A stretch of DNA of 64,000 nucleotides, from NCBI GenBank assembly GCA_022845955.1, contig AP025576.1, positions 5,642,001-5,706,000 of the forward strand, in the 5' to 3' direction. Position 1 is the stretch's first letter. Each line of letters starts with the position of its first letter. Positions 27,522-37,071 of this stretch are shown piece after piece. The notes beneath the pieces were generated by a model. The model saw only the letters and a program-made list of their open reading frames with translations, did no database searches and was not told the origin of the DNA. Source of the stretch: Lachnospiraceae bacterium. Lineage in GTDB: Bacteria; Bacillota; Clostridia; Lachnospirales; Lachnospiraceae. Made by a program: the position numbers and the translations under genes.

Positions 27522-27615
27522 GGTTTTCCGAAGCCATCATTGATTTGCGGGGCTGCTGGCGGTATAATAAAACTGTCAGCAGCTCCGTTTCTTTTTTAAG
27601 AAAAGGAGCGACAAT

Positions 27616-29127
27616 ATGAACAATCGAATAGACGCAATCTATGCAAGACAATCGGTGGACAAAAAGGACAGCATTTCCATTGAAAGCCAGATTGAATTTT
27701 GCAAATATGAGTTGAAAGGCGGTAACTGCAAGGAATACACAGACAAAGGGTACAGCGGCAAGAACACAGACCGTCCGAAGTTTCAAGAACTGGTGCGGGA
27801 CATCAAGCGGGGCTTGATTGCAAAGGTCGTGGTTTACAAACTCGACCGTATCAGCCGTTCCATTCTGGACTTCGCAAACATGATGGAGCTGTTCCAGCAG
27901 TACAATGTAGAGTTTGTGTCCTCTACGGAAAAGTTTGATACCTCCACCCCGATGGGGCGGGCGATGTTAAATATCTGTATTGTGTTCGCCCAGCTTGAAA
28001 GGGAAACGATACAGAAGCGGGTAACGGACGCTTACTACTCCCGCAGTCAGCGTGGTTTCAAGATGGGCGGGAAAGCCCCTTACGGCTTCCATACAGAGCC
28101 AATCAAGATGGACGGTATCAACACAAAGAAGCTGGTGGTAAACCCAGATGAAGCGGCAAATATCCGGCTGATGTTTGAGATGTATGCTCAGCCCACAACT
28201 TCCTATGGGGACATTACCCGGTACTTTGCCGAACAGGGGATTTTATTCAACGGTAAAGAACTGATACGCCCCACGCTGGCGCAGATGTTACGCAATCCCG
28301 TCTATGTGCAGGCAGACCTTGATGTGTACGAGTTTTTCAAAAGTCAAGGGACGGTCATTGTCAATGACGCTGCCGATTTTACAGGCATGAACGGCTGCTA
28401 TCTGTATCAAGGGCGGGATGTGAAGCCCAGCAAAAAGAACGACTTGAAAGACCAAATGCTGGTACTGGCTCCCCATGAGGGCATTGTTCCCTCCGACATC
28501 TGGCTGACCTGCCGCAAGAAGCTGATGAACAACATGAAAATCCAGTCTGCCCGAAAAGCCACCCACACATGGCTGGCGGGAAAAATCAAGTGCGGGAACT
28601 GCGGGTATGCCCTTATGAGTATCTTCAATCCCTCCGGCAAGCAATACCTTCGCTGTACGAAACGGCTGGATAACAAGAGTTGTCCGGGGTGTGGGAAAAT
28701 CATTACTTCGGAACTGGAAGCTGTTGTTTATCAGCAGATGGTAAAGAAACTGGCAAGCTACAAGACGCTGACAGGCAGAAAGAAAGCGGCAAAGGCAAAC
28801 CCGAAAATTGCCGCCCTGCAAGTGGAGCTTGCCCATGTGGACAGCGAGATTGAAAAGCTGGTGGACAGTCTGACGGGCGCAAACAATGTGCTGCTCTCCT
28901 ATGTGAATGTGAAGATAGCGGAACTGGACGGACGCAAGCAGGAACTTCTGGCGAGGATAGCGGAACTAACGGTGGAAGCCATTAGCCCGGAACAGGTCAG
29001 CCAGATTTCCGGCTACCTCGACACTTGGGAGAATGTATCCTTTGACGACAAGCGGCGGGTGGTGGATTTAATGATTACCACCATAGCCGCCACAAGCGAC
29101 AGCTTGAACATCACATGGAAAATCTGA
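27616..29127 (+). CDS. Large serine recombinase (integrase) of IME-A
   Basis: The protein has 503 residues, with AGGAG before the ATG. The resolvase domain shows the catalytic serine in YARQSVDKKDSISIESQ (Arg11, Ser13) and the arginines in YKLDRISRSILDF. It is followed by the recombinase domain (GGKAPYGFHTEP), a zinc ribbon (CGNCGYALM and CPGCG) and a coiled coil near residues 400-450. It should excise and integrate the element through the TT-core att sites at both ends. The gene ends 57 bases before attR. The IME-B copy has the same length and few changes. Confidence 0.95.
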   Translation: MNNRIDAIYARQSVDKKDSISIESQIEFCKYELKGGNCKEYTDKGYSGKNTDRPKFQELVRDIKRGLIAKVVVYKLDRISRSILDFANMMELFQQYNVEFVSSTEKFDTSTPMGRAMLNICIVFAQLERETIQKRVTDAYYSRSQRGFKMGGKAPYGFHTEPIKMDGINTKKLVVNPDEAANIRLMFEMYAQPTTSYGDITRYFAEQGILFNGKELIRPTLAQMLRNPVYVQADLDVYEFFKSQGTVIVNDAADFTGMNGCYLYQGRDVKPSKKNDLKDQMLVLAPHEGIVPSDIWLTCRKKLMNNMKIQSARKATHTWLAGKIKCGNCGYALMSIFNPSGKQYLRCTKRLDNKSCPGCGKIITSELEAVVYQQMVKKLASYKTLTGRKKAAKANPKIAALQVELAHVDSEIEKLVDSLTGANNVLLSYVNVKIAELDGRKQELLARIAELTVEAISPEQVSQISGYLDTWENVSFDDKRRVVDLMITTIAATSDSLNITWKI

Positions 29128-29150
29128 CGGGCGGCACACCTCCCGTCAGA
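29123..29150 (+). terminator. Hairpin at the end of the IME-A recombinase gene
   Basis: A 9-bp perfect stem TCTGACGGG/CCCGTCAGA that overlaps the recombinase stop codon. No T run follows. It is identical in IME-B (46294-46321). Confidence 0.5.
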
Positions 29151-29161
29151 CCGTTACCCTG

Positions 29162-29192
29162 TGTAGTCCCTTGTAAACTGTACTTTTGTGTG
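29162..29192 (+). other. attR of IME-A
   Basis: The element end GTGTAGTCCCTTGTAAACTG is followed by TACT, core TT (29185-29186) and host TGTGTGAGC. The arm is the inverted copy of the left arm with one mismatch. Confidence 0.8.
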
Positions 29193-29219
29193 AGCTAAAT
29201 CGTTATTCTTTTTTGCCAT
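29185..29219 (-). pseudogene. tnpA: IS200-type transposase, N-terminal codons
   Basis: The reverse strand from an ATG at 29219 encodes MAKKNNDLAHTK, the usual start of IS200 transposases, and runs straight into IME-A. Joined with 21526-21946 it gives the conserved AHTKWMCKYHIVF start. The ribosome binding site (AAAGGTG) lies inside a hairpin at 29221-29282. Confidence 0.85.
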
Positions 29220-29220
29220 A

Positions 29221-29282
29221 AAATCACCTTTCCCTTCTTACAATAGTGTCTGAACAACTCTATTGTAACGGAAAGGTGATTT
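29221..29282 (-). promoter_or_regulatory. RBS-sequestering hairpin before the IS200 transposase
   Basis: Outer arms AAATCACCTTTCC/GGAAAGGTGATTT and inner arms TTACAATAG/CTATTGTAA form a long stem that includes the transposase ribosome binding site. IS200 elements are known to keep transposase expression low through such 5' structures. Beyond it, at 29302-29320, lies the left-end hairpin of the element. The stretch from there to 29448 holds nothing recognised. Confidence 0.7.
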
Positions 29283-29448
29283 TTTGTATAACGATTTGTC
29301 TCCACCCGCATAGCAGGTGGGTTTCCGTTTCGGGCATTTCCATTTTTCGGAACGCGAAAAACTACAATGCCCTCAACAGGCTAAAGACCATAATAAAACA
29401 ACACATTCAAGGCAGTTAAACTGACTTGGATGTGCTGTCAAAAGAACG

Positions 29449-30198
29449 TCAACCTTTCTTACGTACCTCACTTGGTGTATATCCATAAAAAGCACGGAAC
29501 TGCTCCGCAAAATAGCCCGGTGTTGAAAACCCCACCTGATATGCCACTTCGTTTATCCGACAGTCCGTTTCTTCAAGAAGCCTGTGAGCGGCATGAAGTC
29601 TGGTAGCATTGATATACCCGTTTAGGTTTATCTCTGTCTCTTTTTTAAATAATGCACTCAGATAATCAGGATTCATATTAAAAATTTCTGCCAGTCCACG
29701 GATAGTTAAATCATTGCTGTAATTTTCATTTACATATTGTATTACTTTCTTAATTGAAGGATGATAAACCTTCTTTTCATTACTATCATCGCCTGCAGTA
29801 TTTTTCTTACTGTCAGTCAAACTTTTTTTAAGTCGTTTATCCCGGATAGTCTCCAGGCATTCTTCTAATTCTTCCGTTTTCAGCGGCTTCAATAAGTATG
29901 CACACACACCAAGACGTATGGCTTCCTGAGCATAAGGGAAATCATCATAACCACTGACAATAATAATATCCACACTCATGCCTTCTTTGTTAATTCTTTG
30001 AACTAATTCCAGTCCATCAATTTCAGGCATTTTAATATCGGTTATTACCACATCAACAGCCGTCTGTTTTATAAATTCCAAAGCTTCCACAGCATCAGTA
30101 AAACCTTCCGGCTTTTCAAAACCAAAGCCTTCCCAGTCTACATGCCGAATAATTCCCCGTACATGAGCAGGTTCATCGTCAATAACTATTGCTTTCAT
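29449..30198 (-). CDS. AraC-type response regulator (YesN type)
   Basis: A 249-residue regulator; the start at 30198 has GGGAGGG upstream and overlaps the kinase stop by 4 bases. The receiver domain has IVIDDEPAH, the phospho-acceptor Asp in VVITDIKMPEIDG and the Lys in YLLKPLKTEE. The C-terminal AraC domain has the two helix-turn-helix units (IRGLAEIFNMNPDYLSALFK and CRINEVAYQVGFSTPGYFAE) and the usual YGYTPSEVRK end. It likely controls the GH2 and transporter genes upstream on the same strand. Confidence 0.93.
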   Translation of the reverse strand: MKAIVIDDEPAHVRGIIRHVDWEGFGFEKPEGFTDAVEALEFIKQTAVDVVITDIKMPEIDGLELVQRINKEGMSVDIIIVSGYDDFPYAQEAIRLGVCAYLLKPLKTEELEECLETIRDKRLKKSLTDSKKNTAGDDSNEKKVYHPSIKKVIQYVNENYSNDLTIRGLAEIFNMNPDYLSALFKKETEINLNGYINATRLHAAHRLLEETDCRINEVAYQVGFSTPGYFAEQFRAFYGYTPSEVRKKG

Positions 30199-31784
30199 TT
30201 CTGCCCTCCCTGGCCCCAATTCACTTCATCTTCAATTTTATCAGGTACAATCAAAGATACTCTGGTCCCTTCTCCCTCTTTACTGCGTATATCATAAACA
30301 AAGTTCTCCTTATAGTAACACTGCAGAATACTTCGAATATAAGACACTCCAATTCCCCTGCTGTCTTCATCTGTACCATTTTTAATTCGTTCCAGACGTT
30401 CCGCCGAAATCCCACTCCCATTGTCAATAACTAGAATTTGAAGCAAATTTTGATCCAGCTTATGAATTGAAATCCCAATAAACTGGTTTCCCTTTTTTGT
30501 AATATTTCCATGAATCCAAATATTTTCTACCAAAGGCTGTAAAATCATCTTCGGAATAATTACACTTTCAATCTCCTTATCAACTTCAATGTCAACTTCC
30601 ACACAATGATCACAACGTTCCTCTTGAATTGCAATATAGGCTTTAATTAATTCTACCTCCTGACTAACTGTCAGAAAGCTGTTGCCTTTATTTAAGGAAC
30701 GTCTGTAAAAAACAGTTAAATTGTCTATCATATCCATAAGCCGCTGGCTATTACAGTCTAGTGCTTCCCACCGCATTACTCCCAGCGTATTGTATAAAAA
30801 ATGTGGATTTATCTGCGATTCCAAAGAACGTACCTCAAATTTTTGCTTTTGAAGCTTAATATTAATTACTTCTTCCTGTGTATCATACCAGCGCCTGATT
30901 ATTTGAAACAAAACAAAGCTTGTCACAAGTGCAATACCAAACATAATTATTCCAATTATCAAATATGTGCTTTGCATCTTTTTTTTCGTATAGGCAGAAG
31001 GAATAGCTACCACAACTGACCAATTATCATCTATACGCTGACATAATGCAATGTCATTTTTAACTTCAAAAATAGTTCCTTCCGGAATATCATAATCAGC
31101 AACTCTTATAAACTCATTAAGGTTTCCGCCCTCTGCAAACTGCTGCGAAGATGCAATAATCATTCCATCATTGTTTATCAAATATGCCCTGCCATCAATA
31201 TTCTCCTCAAAATAAATATAATCACCGAAAGCCTTTTGTCCATTAATGGAAAGCTTTATAAATGCTTCCACAGAATTATAAAGTCCTCTGATATTACAGC
31301 AGATGCTATATGCCGGCAGCCCGTTCTCTTCTTCTTCAAACCATTTATAATTTACACTAAAATTCTTCTCTAACGGTTCCTCCGTAAAAATATAAAGACC
31401 ATCTGTCCACAAAGAACTGCCCTGTGCATAAACTGATAATTTCTGTATAGCCGGCATGATACCTTTATTGCCTTTCAGCAGCTGAGTAATATCCTCCATG
31501 GCCTTCCAGATTTCAATCGGTTTCTCATGTTGTTCAGACAAAGCTTCAATTAAAATATGGCTGCTGCTCAGCTGCAGTACCATTTTTTCATATACTTCTT
31601 TTTGATTCAGCACACTGGATGATATCTGACGGGCATAATTGGTTATATACTGATTTCGCTCTTCCTTCAAAGGACGAAATAAAAAAATATTTAAAATAAT
31701 CCAAATAACAATATAAAAAACAAAAAGGGAGCAAAAATAAAGAAATAACATTTTAGTTTTCGTAAAATACCATTGTTTATTCAT
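30195..31784 (-). CDS. YesM-type sensor histidine kinase
   Basis: This 529-residue membrane kinase has helices near residues 10-32 and 275-297 flanking an extracytoplasmic domain. It carries the LytS/YesM phosphoacceptor motif (LESQINPHFLYNTLGVMRW), the N box (PLVENIWIHG, with W in place of the usual small residue) and a GxG loop (DNGSGIS). GGGAG precedes the ATG at 31784. It pairs with the AraC-type regulator that follows. Confidence 0.92.
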   Translation of the reverse strand: MNKQWYFTKTKMLFLYFCSLFVFYIVIWIILNIFLFRPLKEERNQYITNYARQISSSVLNQKEVYEKMVLQLSSSHILIEALSEQHEKPIEIWKAMEDITQLLKGNKGIMPAIQKLSVYAQGSSLWTDGLYIFTEEPLEKNFSVNYKWFEEEENGLPAYSICCNIRGLYNSVEAFIKLSINGQKAFGDYIYFEENIDGRAYLINNDGMIIASSQQFAEGGNLNEFIRVADYDIPEGTIFEVKNDIALCQRIDDNWSVVVAIPSAYTKKKMQSTYLIIGIIMFGIALVTSFVLFQIIRRWYDTQEEVINIKLQKQKFEVRSLESQINPHFLYNTLGVMRWEALDCNSQRLMDMIDNLTVFYRRSLNKGNSFLTVSQEVELIKAYIAIQEERCDHCVEVDIEVDKEIESVIIPKMILQPLVENIWIHGNITKKGNQFIGISIHKLDQNLLQILVIDNGSGISAERLERIKNGTDEDSRGIGVSYIRSILQCYYKENFVYDIRSKEGEGTRVSLIVPDKIEDEVNWGQGGQK

Positions 31785-31872
31785 CTTTGCTCCCACCTTC
31801 ACTCAAGGCATGTATTTAATCAGGGATGTCGTAAGAACAGTTTTCCACTCTCACGCTCCTCCCGTTTTTATA

Positions 31873-34269
31873 TTATACTATTCTTAAGGTACAAAATCCA
31901 CTACGCAGTCCATCTGCCGAAGCTATTATACATATATCCCCTTGCTTTTCTTCCGCCTGTACAATCAGCTGACAAAGACCATGAAAGGCCCTTCTCATGG
32001 GCTCCTTATCCGATTCGTGGCTTCCGGGATCTCCATTACCCGTCCCCAGTATTCTGCCGCCCCCTTCAACAGTAAATCTTATAAGAGTATCACAGTCTGG
32101 TACCACAGTCTCTGATTCATCCACAACTTTTACAGTAATTAATGCTACATCTGTTCCATTGTTCCTGATTTCTTCTAAATCCGGAACCAGTGAAACTGCT
32201 GTCGGAGTGCTTGCTGCCTTTATCTCTTTCATTAAGCTTTCTCCATTTTTCCAGTATCCGACTGCACTTAATTTTCCTGGCTGATAAATAACATTACCCC
32301 ACTCCAAATACCAGTTTTTTACCATTTTCTTTTTTCCCTGGCTTATTCCATTAACAAACAATTCAACCTCGTCTGCATTGCTGTAGCAAAATATATTAAC
32401 TGGTTTTCCTACCTGATCAGGATTAATCCAGTTAGGAAAAAAATGTAATATTTTTTTGCTGGTCCACCAACTCTGATAATAATAAAAATTATCCTTTGGA
32501 AATCCACAGGCATCCATAATTCCAAATTGTGAATAAACAGCAGGATAAGAAAATGGTGTGGGCTCCCCCCTATAGTCAAATCCCGTCCATAAAAATATTC
32601 CGCTGATATATGCAAGTTCAGCTGCCTTTTTCCATTGAAATTCAGCCACATCCTTTTTAGCAAGATTACCTTCATTCAACGGATCATTTATAAAATAGCT
32701 GCTTCGCTTACTATCTGTTTCATAACATCCTCTGGTTCCGCTGTTTGTAGACGCCTCAGTAATAATGATAGGCTGATCTTTCATTATCCTGTGATATTCA
32801 TCCCACCCTTCCGGCATGTAATTAAAGCCCATTACATCCAGTTTTTCCGATACAGGGAAAAAGACTTTAGGATCGTGGAAATATTCTCCATTCCATCCGC
32901 AGAATGCCATAGTAACCGGCCGCGTGGAGTCCAGTTTCCTGACCTCCATTTTCATATATTGTACAAGTCGGCCGCCTTCTTCTTTATCCTGAACCTCTAT
33001 TTCTTCATTACCTATAGACCACATAATAATAGAAGGATGGTTCCTGTCTCTTTTAATCATACTGCGAAGCTGCTCCATGTTTTCTCTGGAACTGCTCAGT
33101 TTTCTTGTTTCATCCATTACAAGCAGCCCCATACGATCGCACATATCAAGCACTGCAGGCGCCGGTGGATTATGAGAACATCTTAGTGCATTTCCTCCCA
33201 TCTCTTTAATCTTACGCAGCCTGTATTCCCAAACCTTGTCCGGAACGGCAATTCCCAAACCAGCATGATCCTGATGGCAGCAAACACCTTTTATTTTTAG
33301 ATTTTTTCCATTTAGATAGAAGCCTGTATCCTTATCAAATACAATATCTCTTACTCCAAAAAATGTAGTCTTTGTATCTGCCAATTCTCCTTCTTTATAA
33401 ATGCAGGATTTTATCTGATATCTGTAAGGATCCTGAATATCCCAAAGATGAATTTCCTTTAAGTCCACTTCCTGTTGCAGCCGCTCTTCTCCCCATGGTT
33501 CCAGACTGAGTTCACTTTCTGTTTTTGTTATTACATTTCCTGCTTCGTCTAAAACAGAAGTCTGCAATACTGCTCTTTCCGATACGACTGAACGGCTTAT
33601 CAGTTCAGTCTCTATATGGACAAGTGCATTTACATACTCCCCATTCTTTTCAACAGGTTTCGATGTAACAAAGACTCCCCATGGTTTTATGTGCACAGAC
33701 TCTGCTATAAATAATGACACAGGCCTATAAATTCCGCCTCCTTCATACCACCAGCCTTCCCTGCCCGTAGCGTCTACACGAATTGCTAAAAGGTTAGAAC
33801 CTCCATAATTTAAAAATTCTGTTACATCGTAATAAAAGGATGTATAGCCGCTTGCATGTCTTCCCACATCATAATGGTTTAGAAAAACAAGACTATCCCT
33901 GAAAATTCCCTCAAAGTATAAATATATTCTTTTCCCTTCATACTCCTTCGGAATAACAAATTTTTTACGATACCATCCGATACTACCTTCCAATGAGCCT
34001 CCCGATACATGCCTGTTATCAATAGTCTCCATAGCAGGAATTTTACCGTAACTGGAAAAATTTTCTTGCCTTTTTATATAATCCCCTTCTACAACAAAAT
34101 CATGGGGAATATTTACTGTCCTCCATCCAGAATCATCAAAATCTTTATCTGTAGCACCAAATCCGAATGCCTTCGCTTTGGCGCCACCCCAACCTGAAAC
34201 ATCACCTGCAGGTTCCAAATCACCTTTAAAAAAACGCCAGTCCGAATCCATACCTATAATCTGCTTCAT
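31873..34269 (-). CDS. Glycoside hydrolase family 2 (beta-galactosidase-like)
   Basis: The protein has 798 residues without a signal peptide, so it acts in the cytoplasm. It has an N-terminal sugar-binding jelly roll (residues about 1-190), an Ig-like domain (to about 300), a TIM barrel with the acid/base in SIGNEE (Asn421, Glu422) and a likely nucleophile Glu505 in IIITEAS, and C-terminal beta-sandwich domains ending in a GGGRILGTGNGDPGSHE segment. GH2 covers beta-galactosidases, glucuronidases and mannosidases; the exact substrate is open. It follows the transporter genes and should split the imported oligosaccharide. Confidence 0.93.
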   Translation of the reverse strand: MKQIIGMDSDWRFFKGDLEPAGDVSGWGGAKAKAFGFGATDKDFDDSGWRTVNIPHDFVVEGDYIKRQENFSSYGKIPAMETIDNRHVSGGSLEGSIGWYRKKFVIPKEYEGKRIYLYFEGIFRDSLVFLNHYDVGRHASGYTSFYYDVTEFLNYGGSNLLAIRVDATGREGWWYEGGGIYRPVSLFIAESVHIKPWGVFVTSKPVEKNGEYVNALVHIETELISRSVVSERAVLQTSVLDEAGNVITKTESELSLEPWGEERLQQEVDLKEIHLWDIQDPYRYQIKSCIYKEGELADTKTTFFGVRDIVFDKDTGFYLNGKNLKIKGVCCHQDHAGLGIAVPDKVWEYRLRKIKEMGGNALRCSHNPPAPAVLDMCDRMGLLVMDETRKLSSSRENMEQLRSMIKRDRNHPSIIMWSIGNEEIEVQDKEEGGRLVQYMKMEVRKLDSTRPVTMAFCGWNGEYFHDPKVFFPVSEKLDVMGFNYMPEGWDEYHRIMKDQPIIITEASTNSGTRGCYETDSKRSSYFINDPLNEGNLAKKDVAEFQWKKAAELAYISGIFLWTGFDYRGEPTPFSYPAVYSQFGIMDACGFPKDNFYYYQSWWTSKKILHFFPNWINPDQVGKPVNIFCYSNADEVELFVNGISQGKKKMVKNWYLEWGNVIYQPGKLSAVGYWKNGESLMKEIKAASTPTAVSLVPDLEEIRNNGTDVALITVKVVDESETVVPDCDTLIRFTVEGGGRILGTGNGDPGSHESDKEPMRRAFHGLCQLIVQAEEKQGDICIIASADGLRSGFCTLRIV

Positions 34270-34300
34270 TTTAACCTACCATTTTCAATTTATGCACAAG

Positions 34301-34336
34301 GTGTCTCAGAAGTCTTTACCAAGTCTTCTGAGACAC
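34301..34336 (-). terminator. Terminator between binding-protein gene and GH2 gene
   Basis: A 12-bp perfect stem (GTGTCTCAGAAG and its complement) with a 12-base loop, 10 bases after the binding-protein stop codon. It probably ends most transcripts there, so that the enzyme is made at a lower level. Confidence 0.65.
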
Positions 34337-34345
34337 TTTCTCTGA

Positions 34346-36070
34346 TTAGTTACCGTACTGTTCCTTATACAAAGTATTCCATTCTTCCTTCATTTTGTCC
34401 CACTTGCCACGGGAATTTAGTTGTTTTAAAAATTCTTGATATGCCTGTTCGAACTTTTCATCCGACTCTGCCATTATCATCTTAGCGGTATACTCATTAA
34501 CTACAGCATTCAAGGATGTTATATTCTGTGCAATTGAACTATCTGCTGCCGCTTTTACCTGATCAGCATCAGTCACTACCCTGTGGTTACCTATTTCTTC
34601 TCCGATATAATCACACCAGGTATTAACCATATCGCTCATCTTTTTTTCCTGAGGATCTACATACACGTTCCACCATGGATACCATTCCTTACTATAAGGA
34701 GTCAACTGCCATAATTCAGGTGTTGCCGTTGCTTTCTGGGCTACATCTCCTGAATTCCTTATACTGTCATACTCTTCATCAATGTATTTCCATGTACCGG
34801 TCTCTTCATCCACCAAATCCCAAAATACTCCTCTCGGCCCTTCAGAAAGTTCATGTCCACGGTATGGATCAGGTTCATTGACCCATTCCAGGAAATTTAA
34901 TACAGCATTCAGATTCTTTGTATCTTTGTTAATAAACAGCATATATCCTGGATTGGGATTTACATATGATGTATGTCCTTTTTCCACGCCTGCTACCGAA
35001 GGATCCGCAACTGGTTCATAGTTTAAAGTAACGCTTTGACCATAATCTGTATAATTTCTCCAGGTTTCATTAAGGTTTGTTATCCATAAATCGGTTGTAA
35101 ATATTCCTACCTGTCCACTCTCTATTTTTTCTATAAATCTTTCCTTTGACTGCGTAGATACCTCCATATCAATCAGGCCTTCTCTGTACATCTGGTTCAT
35201 CCATTGATAAGCAGCTTTATATTTAGGGTTATCATACAGAAATACAAATTCATCTCCCTCTTTCATTACAGCAGGCATATTGGAACCGCCTCCTGAAGTA
35301 TCAACACCAAATGTAGCCAGAATAATTCTTTCCTGGAATGCATTATCTGATTGTACAAAACTTAACGGTATAATAGTATTTCCATTTTCATCCTTCAGCT
35401 TTGCCATATTGCGCATTACCTGTTCAAGACCTTCTATCGTTTTAAGATCCTCTTTTTTAGCACCAACTTGTTTCAGCAAATCCATCCTCACCCACCATGC
35501 ATCCAAAGTCCATCCTGGCCAGGGATCATCATATTCTGCAGCATACCAACCAGGCACATACCACATATTTCCCTCTTCATCCTTCATAAACTCTTTAAGT
35601 TTATCATTTAATCCCGGAAGGTTCTTTAACTTATCGCTGCTGTAAATGTCTGTAAGATTCATCACCCTGTCAGCTGTAACTAAAGCATTTTCTGCCGCAA
35701 TATTATAAGGTACTACAATTATATCAGCCATCTGCGCATTACTGCTCAGCTTCATATTCAACGTAGACATAAAGTCATTATCCTGAATAAATTCCACCTT
35801 ATAATCAATTCCCACTTGTTCTCTGGTAATTTTCTGTACCATCGTATCATCCGGTGCAGAAGAGGTCCACCCACACCATATTGTAAACTGATCTGTCGTC
35901 TTACCTCCTTCTGCTTCAGACACATAAAAGCCGTTTTCCTCCCCAGCATCTGCTGCCTGTTCCGTTCCTGATGTTGAGTCAGAATTTCCGGTATTTCTGC
36001 TGCCTGTGCAAGCTACCGTTCCCATGGCGAGGATACCTGCCAATAAAGCTGCTATAATTCTCTTTTTCAT
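34346..36070 (-). CDS. Sugar ABC transporter substrate-binding lipoprotein
   Basis: A 574-residue lipoprotein with signal MKKRIIAALLAGILAMGT and the lipobox TVAC (Cys21), then a Ser/Thr/Asn-rich linker. It is a long LplA/YtcQ-type binding protein, Trp- and Tyr-rich (for example WYVPGWYAAEYDDPWPGW), as expected for carbohydrate binding. GGGAG precedes the ATG. It belongs to the operon whose LplB-type permease is split by IME-B, so transport by this system is probably abolished at present. Confidence 0.93.
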   Translation of the reverse strand: MKKRIIAALLAGILAMGTVACTGSRNTGNSDSTSGTEQAADAGEENGFYVSEAEGGKTTDQFTIWCGWTSSAPDDTMVQKITREQVGIDYKVEFIQDNDFMSTLNMKLSSNAQMADIIVVPYNIAAENALVTADRVMNLTDIYSSDKLKNLPGLNDKLKEFMKDEEGNMWYVPGWYAAEYDDPWPGWTLDAWWVRMDLLKQVGAKKEDLKTIEGLEQVMRNMAKLKDENGNTIIPLSFVQSDNAFQERIILATFGVDTSGGGSNMPAVMKEGDEFVFLYDNPKYKAAYQWMNQMYREGLIDMEVSTQSKERFIEKIESGQVGIFTTDLWITNLNETWRNYTDYGQSVTLNYEPVADPSVAGVEKGHTSYVNPNPGYMLFINKDTKNLNAVLNFLEWVNEPDPYRGHELSEGPRGVFWDLVDEETGTWKYIDEEYDSIRNSGDVAQKATATPELWQLTPYSKEWYPWWNVYVDPQEKKMSDMVNTWCDYIGEEIGNHRVVTDADQVKAAADSSIAQNITSLNAVVNEYTAKMIMAESDEKFEQAYQEFLKQLNSRGKWDKMKEEWNTLYKEQYGN

Positions 36071-36135
36071 TTTGCGTTCTCCCTTTTTAATTATTTAAAA
36101 ATTTTTTATTAAAGTTCTCCTTTACGACTCCAACA

Positions 36136-37071
36136 TCACCCCTTTACAGAACCAACCAACATACCTTTTACAAAATGTTTCTGCAAAAAGGGATATACGC
36201 ATAAAATTGGAAGCGTCCCTATCATAACTGCTGCCATCTTCACAGACATAATCGTCATAGTTGAGGTTTGGGACTGACGAATAGCAGCTTCTGCCACTAT
36301 CTGATTATTTCCTGCAAGCATGCTGAGACTATCCGATGAGAATAATTTTTGCAAATAAGTCTGTAGTGGCATCAGCTTATTGGAATTAATATAAAATGCC
36401 CCGGAATACCAGTCATTCCAATGACTTACCGCTACAAAAAGCCCTATTGCTGCAATCACCGGCTTGGATAGAGGAATTATTATCCGCAAAAATATATTCA
36501 TTTCTCCAGCCCCATCAATCAGTGCCGATTCACGAAGACTTTCCGGAATTCCCATAAAAAATTTCATCATAACAAACATATTCCAAATATTAAAAGCGCT
36601 GGGAATTACAAAAACCCAAAATGTATCAACCAAATGCAGTCTGTTGAGCTGAATATAGTATGGAATCAGTCCTCCATTAAACAGCATAGGTACCAAAGCC
36701 ACCCCCGTCAAAAATTTTCGGTATGGCAAATTCCGAAAGGAATAGCCATATGCGGCAATACCTGTAACAGTCAATCCAAGTATAGTACCTAATAGTGTTC
36801 TTGCAATTGTAATTATATAAGCTCTCTGCACAATACCATTGCCTAATACATATTCATAATTAAACCACGTAAACTCTCTTGGCCAGAGAAAAAGCCCTCC
36901 CTTTAAAGAGTCCATTCCTTCGTTTAGGGAATACACAACTATGTAAAATATAGGATAAATAGTAATTAGACATAAAAATGACAAAAACACAGTATTCAAT
37001 AAAACAAATATTTTTTCTGCCAGGCTCTTTTTTATTTTTCTTTTCGCATAATTCTTACCGATCATTACCAT
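36136..37071 (-). CDS. Carbohydrate ABC transporter permease, YtcP type
   Basis: A 311-residue permease with the EAA loop LRESALIDGAGEMNIFLRII and the end KGMLVGSVKG. The start at 37071 has GGGGAGGG upstream and overlaps the end of the LplB-type gene by 7 bases, so the two were translationally coupled. Since the partner gene is interrupted, this protein probably lacks its partner. Confidence 0.92.
   Translation of the reverse strand: MVMIGKNYAKRKIKKSLAEKIFVLLNTVFLSFLCLITIYPIFYIVVYSLNEGMDSLKGGLFLWPREFTWFNYEYVLGNGIVQRAYIITIARTLLGTILGLTVTGIAAYGYSFRNLPYRKFLTGVALVPMLFNGGLIPYYIQLNRLHLVDTFWVFVIPSAFNIWNMFVMMKFFMGIPESLRESALIDGAGEMNIFLRIIIPLSKPVIAAIGLFVAVSHWNDWYSGAFYINSNKLMPLQTYLQKLFSSDSLSMLAGNNQIVAEAAIRQSQTSTMTIMSVKMAAVMIGTLPILCVYPFLQKHFVKGMLVGSVKG

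Larger units (their letters stand above)
21947..29186 (+). mobile_element. IME-A: 7.2-kb mobilizable element with serine recombinase and MobV relaxase
   Basis: The limits come from comparison with IME-B and from the broken transposase gene. They are TT at 21947-21948 and TT at 29185-29186, one copy being the duplicated core. Left to right it carries a long inverted repeat, a pMV158-type oriT, three small variable genes around an XRE regulator on the minus strand, and a plus-strand block of VLP protein, RepA-type initiator, MobV relaxase, 63-aa protein and serine recombinase. It lacks a conjugation apparatus, so transfer would need a helper ICE or plasmid. IME-B has the same backbone in the same orientation. 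Confidence 0.88.
21375..29320 (-). mobile_element. IS200/IS605-family element, split by IME-A
   Basis: The two outer hairpins (21375-21393 and about 29302-29320) and the transposase gene between them define a small IS200-like element of about 700 bp in its original form. It carries only the Y1 transposase, with no TnpB gene. IME-A lies inside it as an insertion. Exact ends are not certain, because this family makes no target duplication. Confidence 0.75.

Noticed and set aside
21947-29186. Reading the serine-recombinase elements as prophages
   Set aside because: No capsid, terminase, tail or lysis genes are present; MobV relaxase and oriT mark them as mobilizable elements.
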